A DNA stretch of 64,000 bases from contig OZ244900.1 in NCBI GenBank assembly GCA_965221595.1, positions 2,108,001 to 2,172,000 of the forward strand, read 5' to 3'. Below the pieces are notes generated by a model. It was not told the origin of the DNA. It made no database searches and saw only the letters and a program-made list of their open reading frames with translations. Position numbers and translations under genes: made by a program. The stretch is from JAAXGX01 sp965221595. GTDB taxonomy: Bacteria > Acidobacteriota > Vicinamibacteria > Vicinamibacterales > UBA8438. Each line of letters begins with the position of its first letter. Position 1 is the stretch's first letter. Positions 30,620 through 39,034 of the stretch are shown here, piece by piece.

Positions 30620-33526
30620 GTGATGCTCCAGACCATCCTCAAGAAGGTTTTCGGCACCGAGAACCAGCGCCTCCTCAAGCGCCTGCAGCCGCGCGTGGCG
30701 CAGATCAACGCGCGCGAGGCCGATGTGCGGGCGCTCTCCGACGACGAGCTGCGCGCCAGGACCGCCGACTTCCGGGAGCGTGCGGCGCGCGGGGCGCCGC
30801 TCGACGACCTGTTGATCGAGGCGTTCGCGGTCGTTCGGGAAGCCGGCCGGCGCACGCTGCAGATGCGCCACTTCGACGTGCAGCTCATCGGCGGCATGGT
30901 CCTGCACCGCGGCACCATCGCCGAGATGAAGACCGGCGAGGGCAAGACGCTCGTCGCCACCCTGGCCGCCTACCTGAACGCGCTCGGCGGCAAAGGCGTG
31001 CACGTGGTGACCGTGAACGACTACCTGGCCCGGCGCGACTCGGAGTGGATGGGTCGCATCTATCGCTTCCTGGGCATGACGGTGGGGGTCATCCAGCACG
31101 ACATGCAGGACGCCGAGCGCCAGGCGGCGTATGCCTGCGACATCACCTACGGGACCAACAACGAGTTCGGATTCGACTACCTGCGCGACAACATGAAGTT
31201 CGAGATCGCGCGGTTCGTGCAGCGCGGGCACCACTTCGCCATCGTCGACGAGGTCGACAGCATCCTCATCGACGAGGCCCGGACTCCCCTCATCATCTCG
31301 GGGCCGGCCGAGCAGTCCACCGAGCTCTACTACGAGGTGGACCGGGTGGTGCCCCGCCTCAAGCCGGGAGCCGTCACGCAGGGCAACGTCCCGGCGGAGC
31401 GGCGGGCGGAGCTGGAGACGACCGGCGATTTTCTGAAGGACGAGAAGCACAAGACGGTCTCGCTGACCGAGACCGGCATCGCGAAGGCGGAAGAGTTCCT
31501 CCGGCACCGGCTGCAGCCGGGTGGGCTGTACGACCCGGTCAACATGCCCCTGCTGCACCACATCAACCAGGCGCTGCGCGCCCACGCGCTGTACCGCCGC
31601 GACGTCGACTACATGGTCAAGGACGGGCAGGTTGTCATCGTGGACGAGTTCACGGGACGGCTCATGCCCGGACGGCGCTGGAGCGACGGGCTGCACCAGG
31701 CGGTCGAAGCCAAGGAGAAGGTCAAGATCGAGCGCGAGAACCAGACACTGGCCACCGTCACGTTCCAGAACTACTTCCGCAAGTACGACAAGCTCTCCGG
31801 GATGACGGGGACGGCCGAAACCGAGGCCCCGGAGTTCGCCAAGATCTACGAGCTCGACGTCGTCGTTGTGCCGACCAACCGGCAGCTGGTGCGGCTCGAA
31901 CTGGCAGACTCCATCTACCGGACCGAGGGCGAGAAGTACCGTGCGATCGTGGACGACATCGTGGAGCAGCAGGAGCAGGGACGGCCCGTGCTTTGCGGCA
32001 CCGTCTCGATTGCGAAGTCCGAGCGGCTCTCGGGCATGCTCAAGCGCCGCGGGGTCCGCCACGTGGTGCTCAATGCGAAGTACCACGAGCGGGAAGCCGA
32101 GATCGTCGCCCAGGCGGGCCGCAAGGGCAGCGTGACCATCGCCACCAACATGGCGGGCCGCGGGACGGACATACTGCTCGGCGGCAACCCCGAGTACATG
32201 GCGCGCCAGCAGGCGCTCAAGGAGGACGTGGCCCGCGAGGTCCCGAAAGCCGACTTCCACTTCGTCGACGACGAGTCGTTCGTCTACTTCTCCCACGAGG
32301 ACCGCTACTACCGGACGCCGCGTCCGGACTGGGAACGGGTCTTCGACCACTTCCGGGCCCGGACGGACGCCGAGCACGACGAAGTGGTGGGCAGCGGCGG
32401 CCTGCACATCATCGGCACGGAGCGGCACGAGGCGCGGCGCATCGACAATCAGTTGCGCGGCCGCGCCGGCCGCCAGGGCGATCCCGGTTCGTCGCGCTTC
32501 TATCTCTCCCTGGAAGACGATCTGATGCGCATCTTCGGGTCCGATCGGATCGCCGGCCTCATGGAGCGGCTGGGCATGGAGGAGGGCGTTCCGATAGAGC
32601 ACAAGATGGTGACACGCGCCATCGAGCGCGCCCAGAAGCAGGTCGAGGCGCAGAACTTCTCCGTCCGGAAGCACCTGCTCGAGTACGACGACGTCATGAA
32701 CAAGCAGCGCGAGAACGTCTACGCGCTGCGGCGGGAGCTGCTCGAGGGCACGATACGCCTCGACGAGGACTCGGAGACGGACAGCCGCGAGGTCGATACC
32801 CGCTCGTACCTCATGACGCTGGCCGAAGGACTCGTCTACGAGCAGGTGGAGACCGTCTGCGGCCCGGACGTCGACCCGGAAGATTGGGATCTGGATGCGG
32901 TCAAGCGCTACGCCGGCGAGCTCTTCGGCCTCGACGCCGAGCAACTGGCGCTGATCGATCTGCAGGACCTGGGCACGGACGACATCAGCCGGGCGCTGTG
33001 GACGGCCGCGACCGACAAGTACGAAGCGAAGGAGGCCGAAATCGACCCGGTGCTCCTGCGCCGCGTCGAGCGCGACGTCATGCTGCAGGTAGTCGATGTC
33101 CAGTGGAAGGACCACCTCTACGGTCTGGACCATCTCAAGGAGGGCATCAGCCTGCGCGGTTACGGCCAGCGCAACCCGCTCGTGGAGTACAAGCGGGAGA
33201 GCTTCTCGATGTTCCAGGAGATGAAGGACCGCATCGACGAAGAGACGGTGAAGTACCTGTGGCGTCTGCGCCCCGTCGCCCGGGACCGCGGTGCGCCGGC
33301 GGCGGCGCCGCAGCTCCGGCGCGCGGCGCCGGTCTCGTACAGTGAACCTGGCGAGGCGGTGCCGGCCTTCGCGGCGGCGGCTGCCGGCGGCGCACCGCGC
33401 CCCGCGCGCACGGGCGGCGACGACGCGGCGGTTCAGACAATCAGGCGCGACATGCCGAAGGTGGGTCGCAACGCTCCGTGCCCCTGCGGGAGCGGCAAGA
33501 AGTACAAGAAATGCCACGGGGCGTAA
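30620..33526 (+). CDS. secA: Preprotein translocase ATPase SecA
   Basis: This 968-residue motor drives Sec-dependent export. Landmarks are MKTGEGKTLVATL (nucleotide site, ~residue 103), TVNDYLARRDSEWMG, the DEVDSILIDEARTPLIISG box, ATNMAGRGTDILLGGNP, QLRGRAGRQGDPGSSRFYLS and the C-terminal zinc SEC-C motif PCPCGSGKKYKKCHG. All domains are present. The start is a GTG immediately followed by ATG (30623); either may be used. It precedes guaB by 4 nt, an uncommon pairing that suggests co-transcription. Confidence 0.97.
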   Translation: MMLQTILKKVFGTENQRLLKRLQPRVAQINAREADVRALSDDELRARTADFRERAARGAPLDDLLIEAFAVVREAGRRTLQMRHFDVQLIGGMVLHRGTIAEMKTGEGKTLVATLAAYLNALGGKGVHVVTVNDYLARRDSEWMGRIYRFLGMTVGVIQHDMQDAERQAAYACDITYGTNNEFGFDYLRDNMKFEIARFVQRGHHFAIVDEVDSILIDEARTPLIISGPAEQSTELYYEVDRVVPRLKPGAVTQGNVPAERRAELETTGDFLKDEKHKTVSLTETGIAKAEEFLRHRLQPGGLYDPVNMPLLHHINQALRAHALYRRDVDYMVKDGQVVIVDEFTGRLMPGRRWSDGLHQAVEAKEKVKIERENQTLATVTFQNYFRKYDKLSGMTGTAETEAPEFAKIYELDVVVVPTNRQLVRLELADSIYRTEGEKYRAIVDDIVEQQEQGRPVLCGTVSIAKSERLSGMLKRRGVRHVVLNAKYHEREAEIVAQAGRKGSVTIATNMAGRGTDILLGGNPEYMARQQALKEDVAREVPKADFHFVDDESFVYFSHEDRYYRTPRPDWERVFDHFRARTDAEHDEVVGSGGLHIIGTERHEARRIDNQLRGRAGRQGDPGSSRFYLSLEDDLMRIFGSDRIAGLMERLGMEEGVPIEHKMVTRAIERAQKQVEAQNFSVRKHLLEYDDVMNKQRENVYALRRELLEGTIRLDEDSETDSREVDTRSYLMTLAEGLVYEQVETVCGPDVDPEDWDLDAVKRYAGELFGLDAEQLALIDLQDLGTDDISRALWTAATDKYEAKEAEIDPVLLRRVERDVMLQVVDVQWKDHLYGLDHLKEGISLRGYGQRNPLVEYKRESFSMFQEMKDRIDEETVKYLWRLRPVARDRGAPAAAPQLRRAAPVSYSEPGEAVPAFAAAAAGGAPRPARTGGDDAAVQTIRRDMPKVGRNAPCPCGSGKKYKKCHGA

Positions 33527-33530
33527 CGCG

Positions 33531-35063
33531 ATGGAGACACGGACTCAAGTTCCCCGGAGCCGCCTGACCGGCGCGACGATTGCCACCGCGCTCACCTTCG
33601 ACGACGTGCTGCTCGTACCGCGCCACTCGCGCGTCGTACCTAGCGACGTCGACGTCTCCAGTCGATTCACGCGCAACATTTCCCTCAAGGTGCCGCTGGT
33701 CAGCGCGGCCATGGACACCGTGACCGAATCGCGCATGGCCATCGCCATGGCGCAGCTCGGCGGCATCGGGATCGTGCACAAGAACCTCGACATCGCCGAG
33801 CAGGCGTCCGAGGTCGACCGCGTCAAGCGGTCGGAGAGCGGCATGATCGTCAACCCGATCACGCTCTCGCCCCGGAGCAGCGTCCACCAGGCGCTCGAGC
33901 TGATGAAGAAGTATCGGATCTCGGGCGTTCCCATCACCGAGGACGGCCGCAACGAGGGACGCCTGGTAGGCATCCTGACCAATCGCGACCTGCGCTTCCA
34001 GGCCGACATCCAGCGGCCGATCGCCGAGGTGATGACCCGGGACGATCTGATCACGGTGCCGGTCGGCACCACGCTCGATCAGGCCAAGGATATCCTTCAC
34101 CACCACCGCGTCGAGAAGCTCCTGGTCGTCGACGAGGCGTTCAACCTGCGCGGGCTGATCACGGTCAAGGACATCCAGAAGATGATCAAGTACCCGGCGG
34201 CCAGCAAGGACGGGCTGGGGCGACTGCGCGTCGGCGCAGCCGTCGGGATCGCGCACGACACGATAGAGCGCGCGGAAGCACTCGTTGCCGCACATGTCGA
34301 CGTGCTGGTGCTCGACAGCGCCCACGGCCACTCGGAGAACGTCATCGCGATGGCGCGCAGACTCCGGCGCGCCTTCCCGTCCACCGATCTCGTGGCCGGC
34401 AACGTGGCAACGGCCGAGGGGGCCGAGGCGTTGATCGACGCGGGCGTCGACGCCGTGAAGGTCGGCATCGGATCGGGCTCGATCTGCACGACGCGCATCG
34501 TCGCCGGCATCGGCGTGCCGATGGTCACCGCGGTGGGCGACTGCGCCGAGGCCGCCGGCGGCAGCGGCGTGCCGATCATCGCAGACGGCGGCGTGCGCTA
34601 CTCGGGAGACATCACGAAGGCGATAGCCGTGGGTGCGAGCAGCGTCATGATCGGGAGCCTGTTTGCCGGTACCGACGAGAGCCCGGGCGAACTGATCCTG
34701 TACCAGGGCCGCAGCTTCAAGGAGTACCGCGGCATGGGTTCGATCGGGGCCATGCGCCGCGGCAGCCGCGATCGGTACTTCCAGGACGAGTTCGAGCTGT
34801 CCGAAACCCCTGCCGACGAGGGCACCCGGAAGCTCGTGCCGGAAGGCATCGAAGGCCGCGTGCCGCACAAGGGCAGCGTCGCCGCGATGATCCACCAACT
34901 GGTGGGCGGCGTCCGCGCGGGCATGGGCTATTGCGGCGCGCCGTCAATCGGCGATCTGCAACGTGAGGCTCAGCTCGTCCGCATCACACCCGCCGGCGTC
35001 CGCGAAAGCCACGTCCACGACGTGGTGATCACCAAGGAAGCGCCGAACTACCGCAGCGAGTAG
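33531..35063 (+). CDS. guaB: IMP dehydrogenase
   Basis: This 510-residue enzyme oxidises IMP to XMP in GTP synthesis. It shows the barrel start ALTFDDVLLVPRHS, two CBS domains (about residues 110-225), the active-site loop GIGSGSICTTRIV with the catalytic Cys, and the flap region YRGMGSIGAM. The ATG at 33531 follows the secA stop by 4 nt and gives the standard N terminus; the longer in-frame extension lies within secA. It ends in a 16-bp overlap with the convergent downstream gene. Confidence 0.96.
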   Translation: METRTQVPRSRLTGATIATALTFDDVLLVPRHSRVVPSDVDVSSRFTRNISLKVPLVSAAMDTVTESRMAIAMAQLGGIGIVHKNLDIAEQASEVDRVKRSESGMIVNPITLSPRSSVHQALELMKKYRISGVPITEDGRNEGRLVGILTNRDLRFQADIQRPIAEVMTRDDLITVPVGTTLDQAKDILHHHRVEKLLVVDEAFNLRGLITVKDIQKMIKYPAASKDGLGRLRVGAAVGIAHDTIERAEALVAAHVDVLVLDSAHGHSENVIAMARRLRRAFPSTDLVAGNVATAEGAEALIDAGVDAVKVGIGSGSICTTRIVAGIGVPMVTAVGDCAEAAGGSGVPIIADGGVRYSGDITKAIAVGASSVMIGSLFAGTDESPGELILYQGRSFKEYRGMGSIGAMRRGSRDRYFQDEFELSETPADEGTRKLVPEGIEGRVPHKGSVAAMIHQLVGGVRAGMGYCGAPSIGDLQREAQLVRITPAGVRESHVHDVVITKEAPNYRSE

Positions 35064-36052
35064 CCCTCCCGCGCCGCCCGTTCCTCAGCCCGTGCGCCGC
35101 GCAGGATGTTCTCCATGCCGTAGTTGCCTTCGTGGCAGGCGTACTCGTGCAGCTCTCCGGCCACCCGGGTCAGCGGCACGATCGCCGTGAACCGGTCGGT
35201 AAACGTCGCCGGATCGTCGATTGTCCACTCGTACTCCACGGTGTCCCGATCGATGCGGGTGAACCGTTCGGTCAGCACCTTGTGCGTCGAGGTGCCGAAC
35301 GCGCCGAAGCTCTTGGTCAGCCCGTTGAAGTTGCGGGTCTCGACCACCAGCGTGTCGCCGTCCCAACGGCCGCGCGAACTGCCTGACCACAGCCCGATCC
35401 TGGCGTCGAGCGGGGGCTGGTCGCCGAGGGGAACGATGCGTGCATCGTGAACCATCTCCGTGATGATCGCCACGTGAGCGAGACTCTGCACAATCTGCAC
35501 ATTGTTGTTGTAGAGGCTCGGCACGAAGGGTGGACCGGCGTTGAAGCCCACCAGGCAGCGCTCCGACAGACCGCGATCTTCGGGACCGGCGGTGCCGATA
35601 CCCCCGACCACGAAACGCACCGGGCGCTCGCCGGGAACGTCTGCCAGGAGCCCCCCGGCGACCGTGTCGACGCCGTCCAACGGCGCGGGCAGCCGGCCGT
35701 CGAGCGGGTACACGATGTGCGAAGTACGGATGTGATCGGTGATGCCGGCCCGCTCCACCCAGAAGTCGTTGTAGCCGCCGGGTCCACCGAGCCCGGGTAT
35801 CGCCTCGTCCGAGGCCGCGTCCGAGGCCGCCAGGCGCGCACGCAGCTCCGCCACTTCCTCAGCGGTCATGAACTCGCGGTCGCCGAACCGTTCCGGCCGC
35901 TCCAGCGGAATGTCGGACGAGAAGTTCCAGACTCCCTCCAGCGACGGCCGGCCCCAAACGTCGCGTGGAATCTCGTTGCCGGCGGACGGTTGCGCCGCCG
36001 GGGTCGCGGTCCACGCAATGAGCAGAACGCCGATTGTCAGCAGTGTCTTCAT
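35048..36052 (-). CDS. Exported protein of unknown function (acidobacterial type)
   Basis: This 334-residue protein has a clear signal peptide (MKTLLTIGVLLIAWTATPAAA-like, cleaved near residue 20) and no membrane helices after it. It contains PRDVWGRPSLEGVWNFSS near the N terminus and RWDGDTLVVETRNFNG, FTRIDRDTVEYEWTIDDP and YACHEGNYGMENILRG towards the end. These are features of a family that is strongly expanded in Acidobacteriota and has no assigned reaction that I know of. Its 3' end overlaps that of guaB by 16 bp. Confidence 0.7.
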   Translation of the reverse strand: MKTLLTIGVLLIAWTATPAAQPSAGNEIPRDVWGRPSLEGVWNFSSDIPLERPERFGDREFMTAEEVAELRARLAASDAASDEAIPGLGGPGGYNDFWVERAGITDHIRTSHIVYPLDGRLPAPLDGVDTVAGGLLADVPGERPVRFVVGGIGTAGPEDRGLSERCLVGFNAGPPFVPSLYNNNVQIVQSLAHVAIITEMVHDARIVPLGDQPPLDARIGLWSGSSRGRWDGDTLVVETRNFNGLTKSFGAFGTSTHKVLTERFTRIDRDTVEYEWTIDDPATFTDRFTAIVPLTRVAGELHEYACHEGNYGMENILRGARAEERAAREGYSLR

Positions 36053-36122
36053 GGGTCCTCCCGGGCAGATGCACTCTCGGCAGTTCCGGACGGTCGGGGC
36101 CGCGGCGTTCGATGGACGCGCC

Positions 36123-36563
36123 TCACCGTTGCGGCGCGCGTCCGGCCGGCGCCACGTCCGCGCGCTCGACGCGGATCGTCCGGATATCGCCTCCCCCGTC
36201 CTCGATGTGGACTCGAATCGCGCCGCCCGGCGGACGGGAAAGGCGGTCGGCCCACTCGATGGCGACGATGCCGGACGCGGACGCCAATTCGTCCAGACCG
36301 AGATCGTCTACCTCCGCGGGCGAAAGCCGGTACAGATCGACGTGCGCCACCGGCAGGCGGGCCGCGTAGTGTTGGATCAGGGTGAATGTCGGACTCGACA
36401 CGTCCTCCGGCACGCCGCCCGCACCTTCCAACAGGCCTCGCACGAATGCCGTCTTGCCGACGCCGAGCTCGCCGAACAGCAGGACGACGCTGCCGGGAGC
36501 GAGCCCCGCCGCCAGTTGGCGCGCGATGCGGGCCGTCTCCGCCTCACACCGACTGCGGATCAA
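36123..36563 (-). CDS. tsaE: tRNA threonylcarbamoyladenosine biosynthesis ATPase TsaE
   Basis: This 146-residue P-loop protein is required with TsaB/TsaD for t6A37 formation in ANN-decoding tRNAs. Walker A is FGELGVGKTAFVRGL, with SSPTFTLIQHY and HVDLYRLS following as in the family, and VAIEWADRL. The TTG start is supported by GAGGAG a few nt upstream and by the 20-bp overlap with the end of the nnr gene, a common pairing in bacteria. Confidence 0.92.
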   Translation of the reverse strand: MIRSRCEAETARIARQLAAGLAPGSVVLLFGELGVGKTAFVRGLLEGAGGVPEDVSSPTFTLIQHYAARLPVAHVDLYRLSPAEVDDLGLDELASASGIVAIEWADRLSRPPGGAIRVHIEDGGGDIRTIRVERADVAPAGRAPQR

Positions 36564-38106
36564 TCGTCTCCTCGACCGCCCGTCCCAGCGCCGCGACCAG
36601 GTCGGACGCAGTCAGCGCGACCTGCCCGCAGCTCTCCGCGGCCAGATCGCCGGCCAGCCCATGCAGATGGACGCCCGCGGTGCAGGCCGCGCCCGCGTCG
36701 CCGAGCTGTCCCAGCCACGCAGCGACCACGCCCGTCAGCACGTCGCCCATCCCGCCGCTCGCCATGCCCGGATTCCCGGTACGGTTGACGTACACGACGC
36801 CGTCGGGCTGCGCAACGAGCGTGCGGGCACCCTTGAGCACGACATGCACCTGCCGTTCGGTCGCGAGACGGCGTGCCACGCCCAGTCGATCGGCCTGCAC
36901 CTCCGCCGCCGCGGCGCCGCACAACCTGGCCATCTCGCCGGGATGGGGCGTCAGGACGACATCGGCCCGCCCCCGGCGGTCGAACCGCGACAACTCGCCC
37001 GCGCACACGTTGAGCGCATCCGCGTCCAGCACCAGCGGTACCCTGGCGCGCTCGAGCAGGCCGTGCACCAGCCGGGCCGAACCGGGCCCCGCGCCCAGCC
37101 CCGGACCGACCGCGATCACGTCGCAGCGTGCTTCGAGAACGACCTCCAGCGCCTCCCCGCTCACGGTTCCGGCGGCCGTCTCGGGGAGCGGCAGCGTCAT
37201 GTACTCCGGTGCTCCGGAGGCAACGGTCCGAACGCAGGAGCCGGGGGTGCCCACCGTGACCAGACCTGCTCCCGACCGCAGGGCGCCGGCGCCGGCCAGA
37301 CGCGCCGCCCCGGTCTTCCCGCGCGACCCGGCCACGATCAGCACATGGCCGCAATCGCCCTTGTGGGCGTCCGGAGGGCGCTCGGGCATGAGACGACGGA
37401 TGCCGGCAGACGTCAGCAGCCGGAGCCGCGGGCCTTCGACGGCGTCGATGACGGCGTCGGGAATCCCGATATCGGCGACCACCAACTCCCCCGCGCGGGC
37501 AGCGCCGGGCGGCAACACGAGCGCAACCTTAGGCGCCCCGAGGGCGACCGTGACCGCAGCCTGCACGGTCGGACCGAGCGGCTGGCCACTGTCGGCGGAC
37601 AGGCCGCTCGGCAGGTCGACCGAGACGATCGGCACGTGCGCCGCATTCACATCGTCGACCACATGCCGCAGCATGCCATCCAACGGCCTGTCCAGTCCGG
37701 TGCCGACCAGCGCGTCGACGATCAGGTCGTACTTGGCGATAGCCGATCCGTGCCGCGCCCACGAGGTGCTGTCGGGCACTGTGAGGACCCGCGCGCCGAT
37801 GCCGCCGAGGATTTCCAGGTTGGTCCGCGCATCGCCCTGCACGGCGTTCGGCGCGGCGAACAGGAAAACCGTCGGGTCGAGGCCGCGGCCCCGGAGCAGA
37901 CGCGCGACGGCGAGGCCGTCGCCACCGTTGTTGCCGCGACCACACAGCACGGCCACCCGGCGTGTGCCGAGATCATCGAAGGCCGACTCCATCGCCTCCA
38001 CGACTCGTTGTCCGGCATGTTCCATCAGCACGATCGACGGGATCCCGATCTCCTCGATCGTGCGACGTTCAGCCTCGCGCATCTGCGCGGCGTCGAGCAC
38101 ACGCAT
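36544..38106 (-). CDS. nnr: Bifunctional NAD(P)H-hydrate epimerase / ADP-dependent dehydratase
   Basis: This is a metabolite-repair enzyme of ~520 residues. The N-terminal YjeF-type epimerase domain (about 1-215) includes LMEHAGQRVVEAM, VLCGRGNNGGDGLAVARLL and DALVGTGLDRPL. The C-terminal ribokinase-like dehydratase domain includes HKGDCGHVLIVAGSRGKTGAARLAG, LTPHPGEMARL and the NPGMASGGMGDVLTGVVAAW phosphate loop. It restores damaged NAD(P)HX. The ATG at 38106 was chosen; a TTG two codons upstream is possible. It is translationally coupled to tsaE. Confidence 0.94.
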   Translation of the reverse strand: MRVLDAAQMREAERRTIEEIGIPSIVLMEHAGQRVVEAMESAFDDLGTRRVAVLCGRGNNGGDGLAVARLLRGRGLDPTVFLFAAPNAVQGDARTNLEILGGIGARVLTVPDSTSWARHGSAIAKYDLIVDALVGTGLDRPLDGMLRHVVDDVNAAHVPIVSVDLPSGLSADSGQPLGPTVQAAVTVALGAPKVALVLPPGAARAGELVVADIGIPDAVIDAVEGPRLRLLTSAGIRRLMPERPPDAHKGDCGHVLIVAGSRGKTGAARLAGAGALRSGAGLVTVGTPGSCVRTVASGAPEYMTLPLPETAAGTVSGEALEVVLEARCDVIAVGPGLGAGPGSARLVHGLLERARVPLVLDADALNVCAGELSRFDRRGRADVVLTPHPGEMARLCGAAAAEVQADRLGVARRLATERQVHVVLKGARTLVAQPDGVVYVNRTGNPGMASGGMGDVLTGVVAAWLGQLGDAGAACTAGVHLHGLAGDLAAESCGQVALTASDLVAALGRAVEETIDPQSV

Positions 38107-38132
38107 CCACAACTCGTTGGTACACTAGCACA

Positions 38133-38148
38133 GGGGCCGGTTGGCCCC
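38133..38148 (+). other. Short 5'-UTR hairpin ahead of the class IV aminotransferase
   Basis: GGGGCC-GGTT-GGCCCC forms a 6-bp stem ending 10 nt before the ATG at 38159, where the ribosome would bind. It could lower or regulate initiation. No T-run follows, so it is not a typical terminator. Confidence 0.35.
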
Positions 38149-38158
38149 GGCAGCTGCC

Positions 38159-39034
38159 ATGCAGAACGCCACGGTGAACGTGAACGGACGGATCGGTGAC
38201 GGAACCTCGGCAGTCGTGCCGGTGTTCGATCACGGCTTTCTCTTCGGCGAGGGAATCTACGAAACGCTGCGTACCTACAATCGACGACCCTTCCTGCTCG
38301 ACCGACACCTGCGGCGGCTGCGCGCCTCCGCCGCCGCGATAGGTCTCCCCGTCCCGCTCAGCGATCCGCAGTTCGTGGCCCGCATCGACCAGACGATGAC
38401 CGCAGCGAACGACGCGCACGAATGGTACGTCCGCCTGCTCGTGACCCGCGGCGTCGGTGCGCTCAGCTACGACCCGGACAGCTGCCCTGAGCCGACGGTC
38501 GTCATCATCGTACTGCCGCACACCGAGCTGCCGGCCGAGCTCCGCTCCCGCGGCATCGCGATCGTCCGTTCCTCCGTCATCCGCAACCACCCTGGTGCCC
38601 TGGACCCGCGCATCAAATCCAACAACCTGCTGAACAATGCCCTGGCCATGCAGGAGGCGCTGCGCAAGGGCGCGCGCGAGGCACTGATGCGCAACCACCG
38701 CGGGGAAATCTCCGAGTGCGCGCAGTCCAATTTCTTTCTCGTGCGGCAGGGCGAGGCGCTGACCCCCTCGCTCGACTCGGGCCTGCTCGAAGGAGTCACA
38801 CGGAACTTCCTGTTCGAAGTCGGCCACGCCGTAGGGGTGCCCGTGCGGGAGGCGATTCTGACGGACGCCGACCTCGCGACGGCCGAGGAGATGTTCATCA
38901 CCAGCACCACGCGAGGCGTGCTGCCCGTGACGCTACTCGACGGCCGACCGGTTGGCTCGGGTCGGCCGGGTCCCGTGACCGGCGTGCTCGCCGCAGGGTA
39001 CCGCCGGCACGCTCACGAGCTCACGGCCACGTAG
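38159..39034 (+). CDS. Class IV PLP aminotransferase (branched-chain aminotransferase / aminodeoxychorismate lyase family)
   Basis: This 291-residue fold-type IV enzyme has the N-terminal VFDHGFLFGEGIYETLRTYN, the PLP lysine in DPRIKSNNLLNNALAMQEA, GEISECAQSNFFLV, and the phosphate-binding LEGVTRNFLFEV and EEMFITSTTRGVLPV segments. The last two are shared by branched-chain aminotransferases, D-amino-acid transaminases and 4-amino-4-deoxychorismate lyases. I cannot separate these from sequence alone. The length and the STTRGVLPV pattern fit a branched-chain or broad-range aminotransferase. Its 3' end overlaps that of gcvP by 22 bp. Confidence 0.85.
   Translation: MQNATVNVNGRIGDGTSAVVPVFDHGFLFGEGIYETLRTYNRRPFLLDRHLRRLRASAAAIGLPVPLSDPQFVARIDQTMTAANDAHEWYVRLLVTRGVGALSYDPDSCPEPTVVIIVLPHTELPAELRSRGIAIVRSSVIRNHPGALDPRIKSNNLLNNALAMQEALRKGAREALMRNHRGEISECAQSNFFLVRQGEALTPSLDSGLLEGVTRNFLFEVGHAVGVPVREAILTDADLATAEEMFITSTTRGVLPVTLLDGRPVGSGRPGPVTGVLAAGYRRHAHELTAT

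Noticed and set aside
30503..33517. A 1004-codon open frame antisense to secA
   Set aside because: Composition is Arg/His/Val-rich with no recognisable domain, and it lies fully opposite an intact secA.
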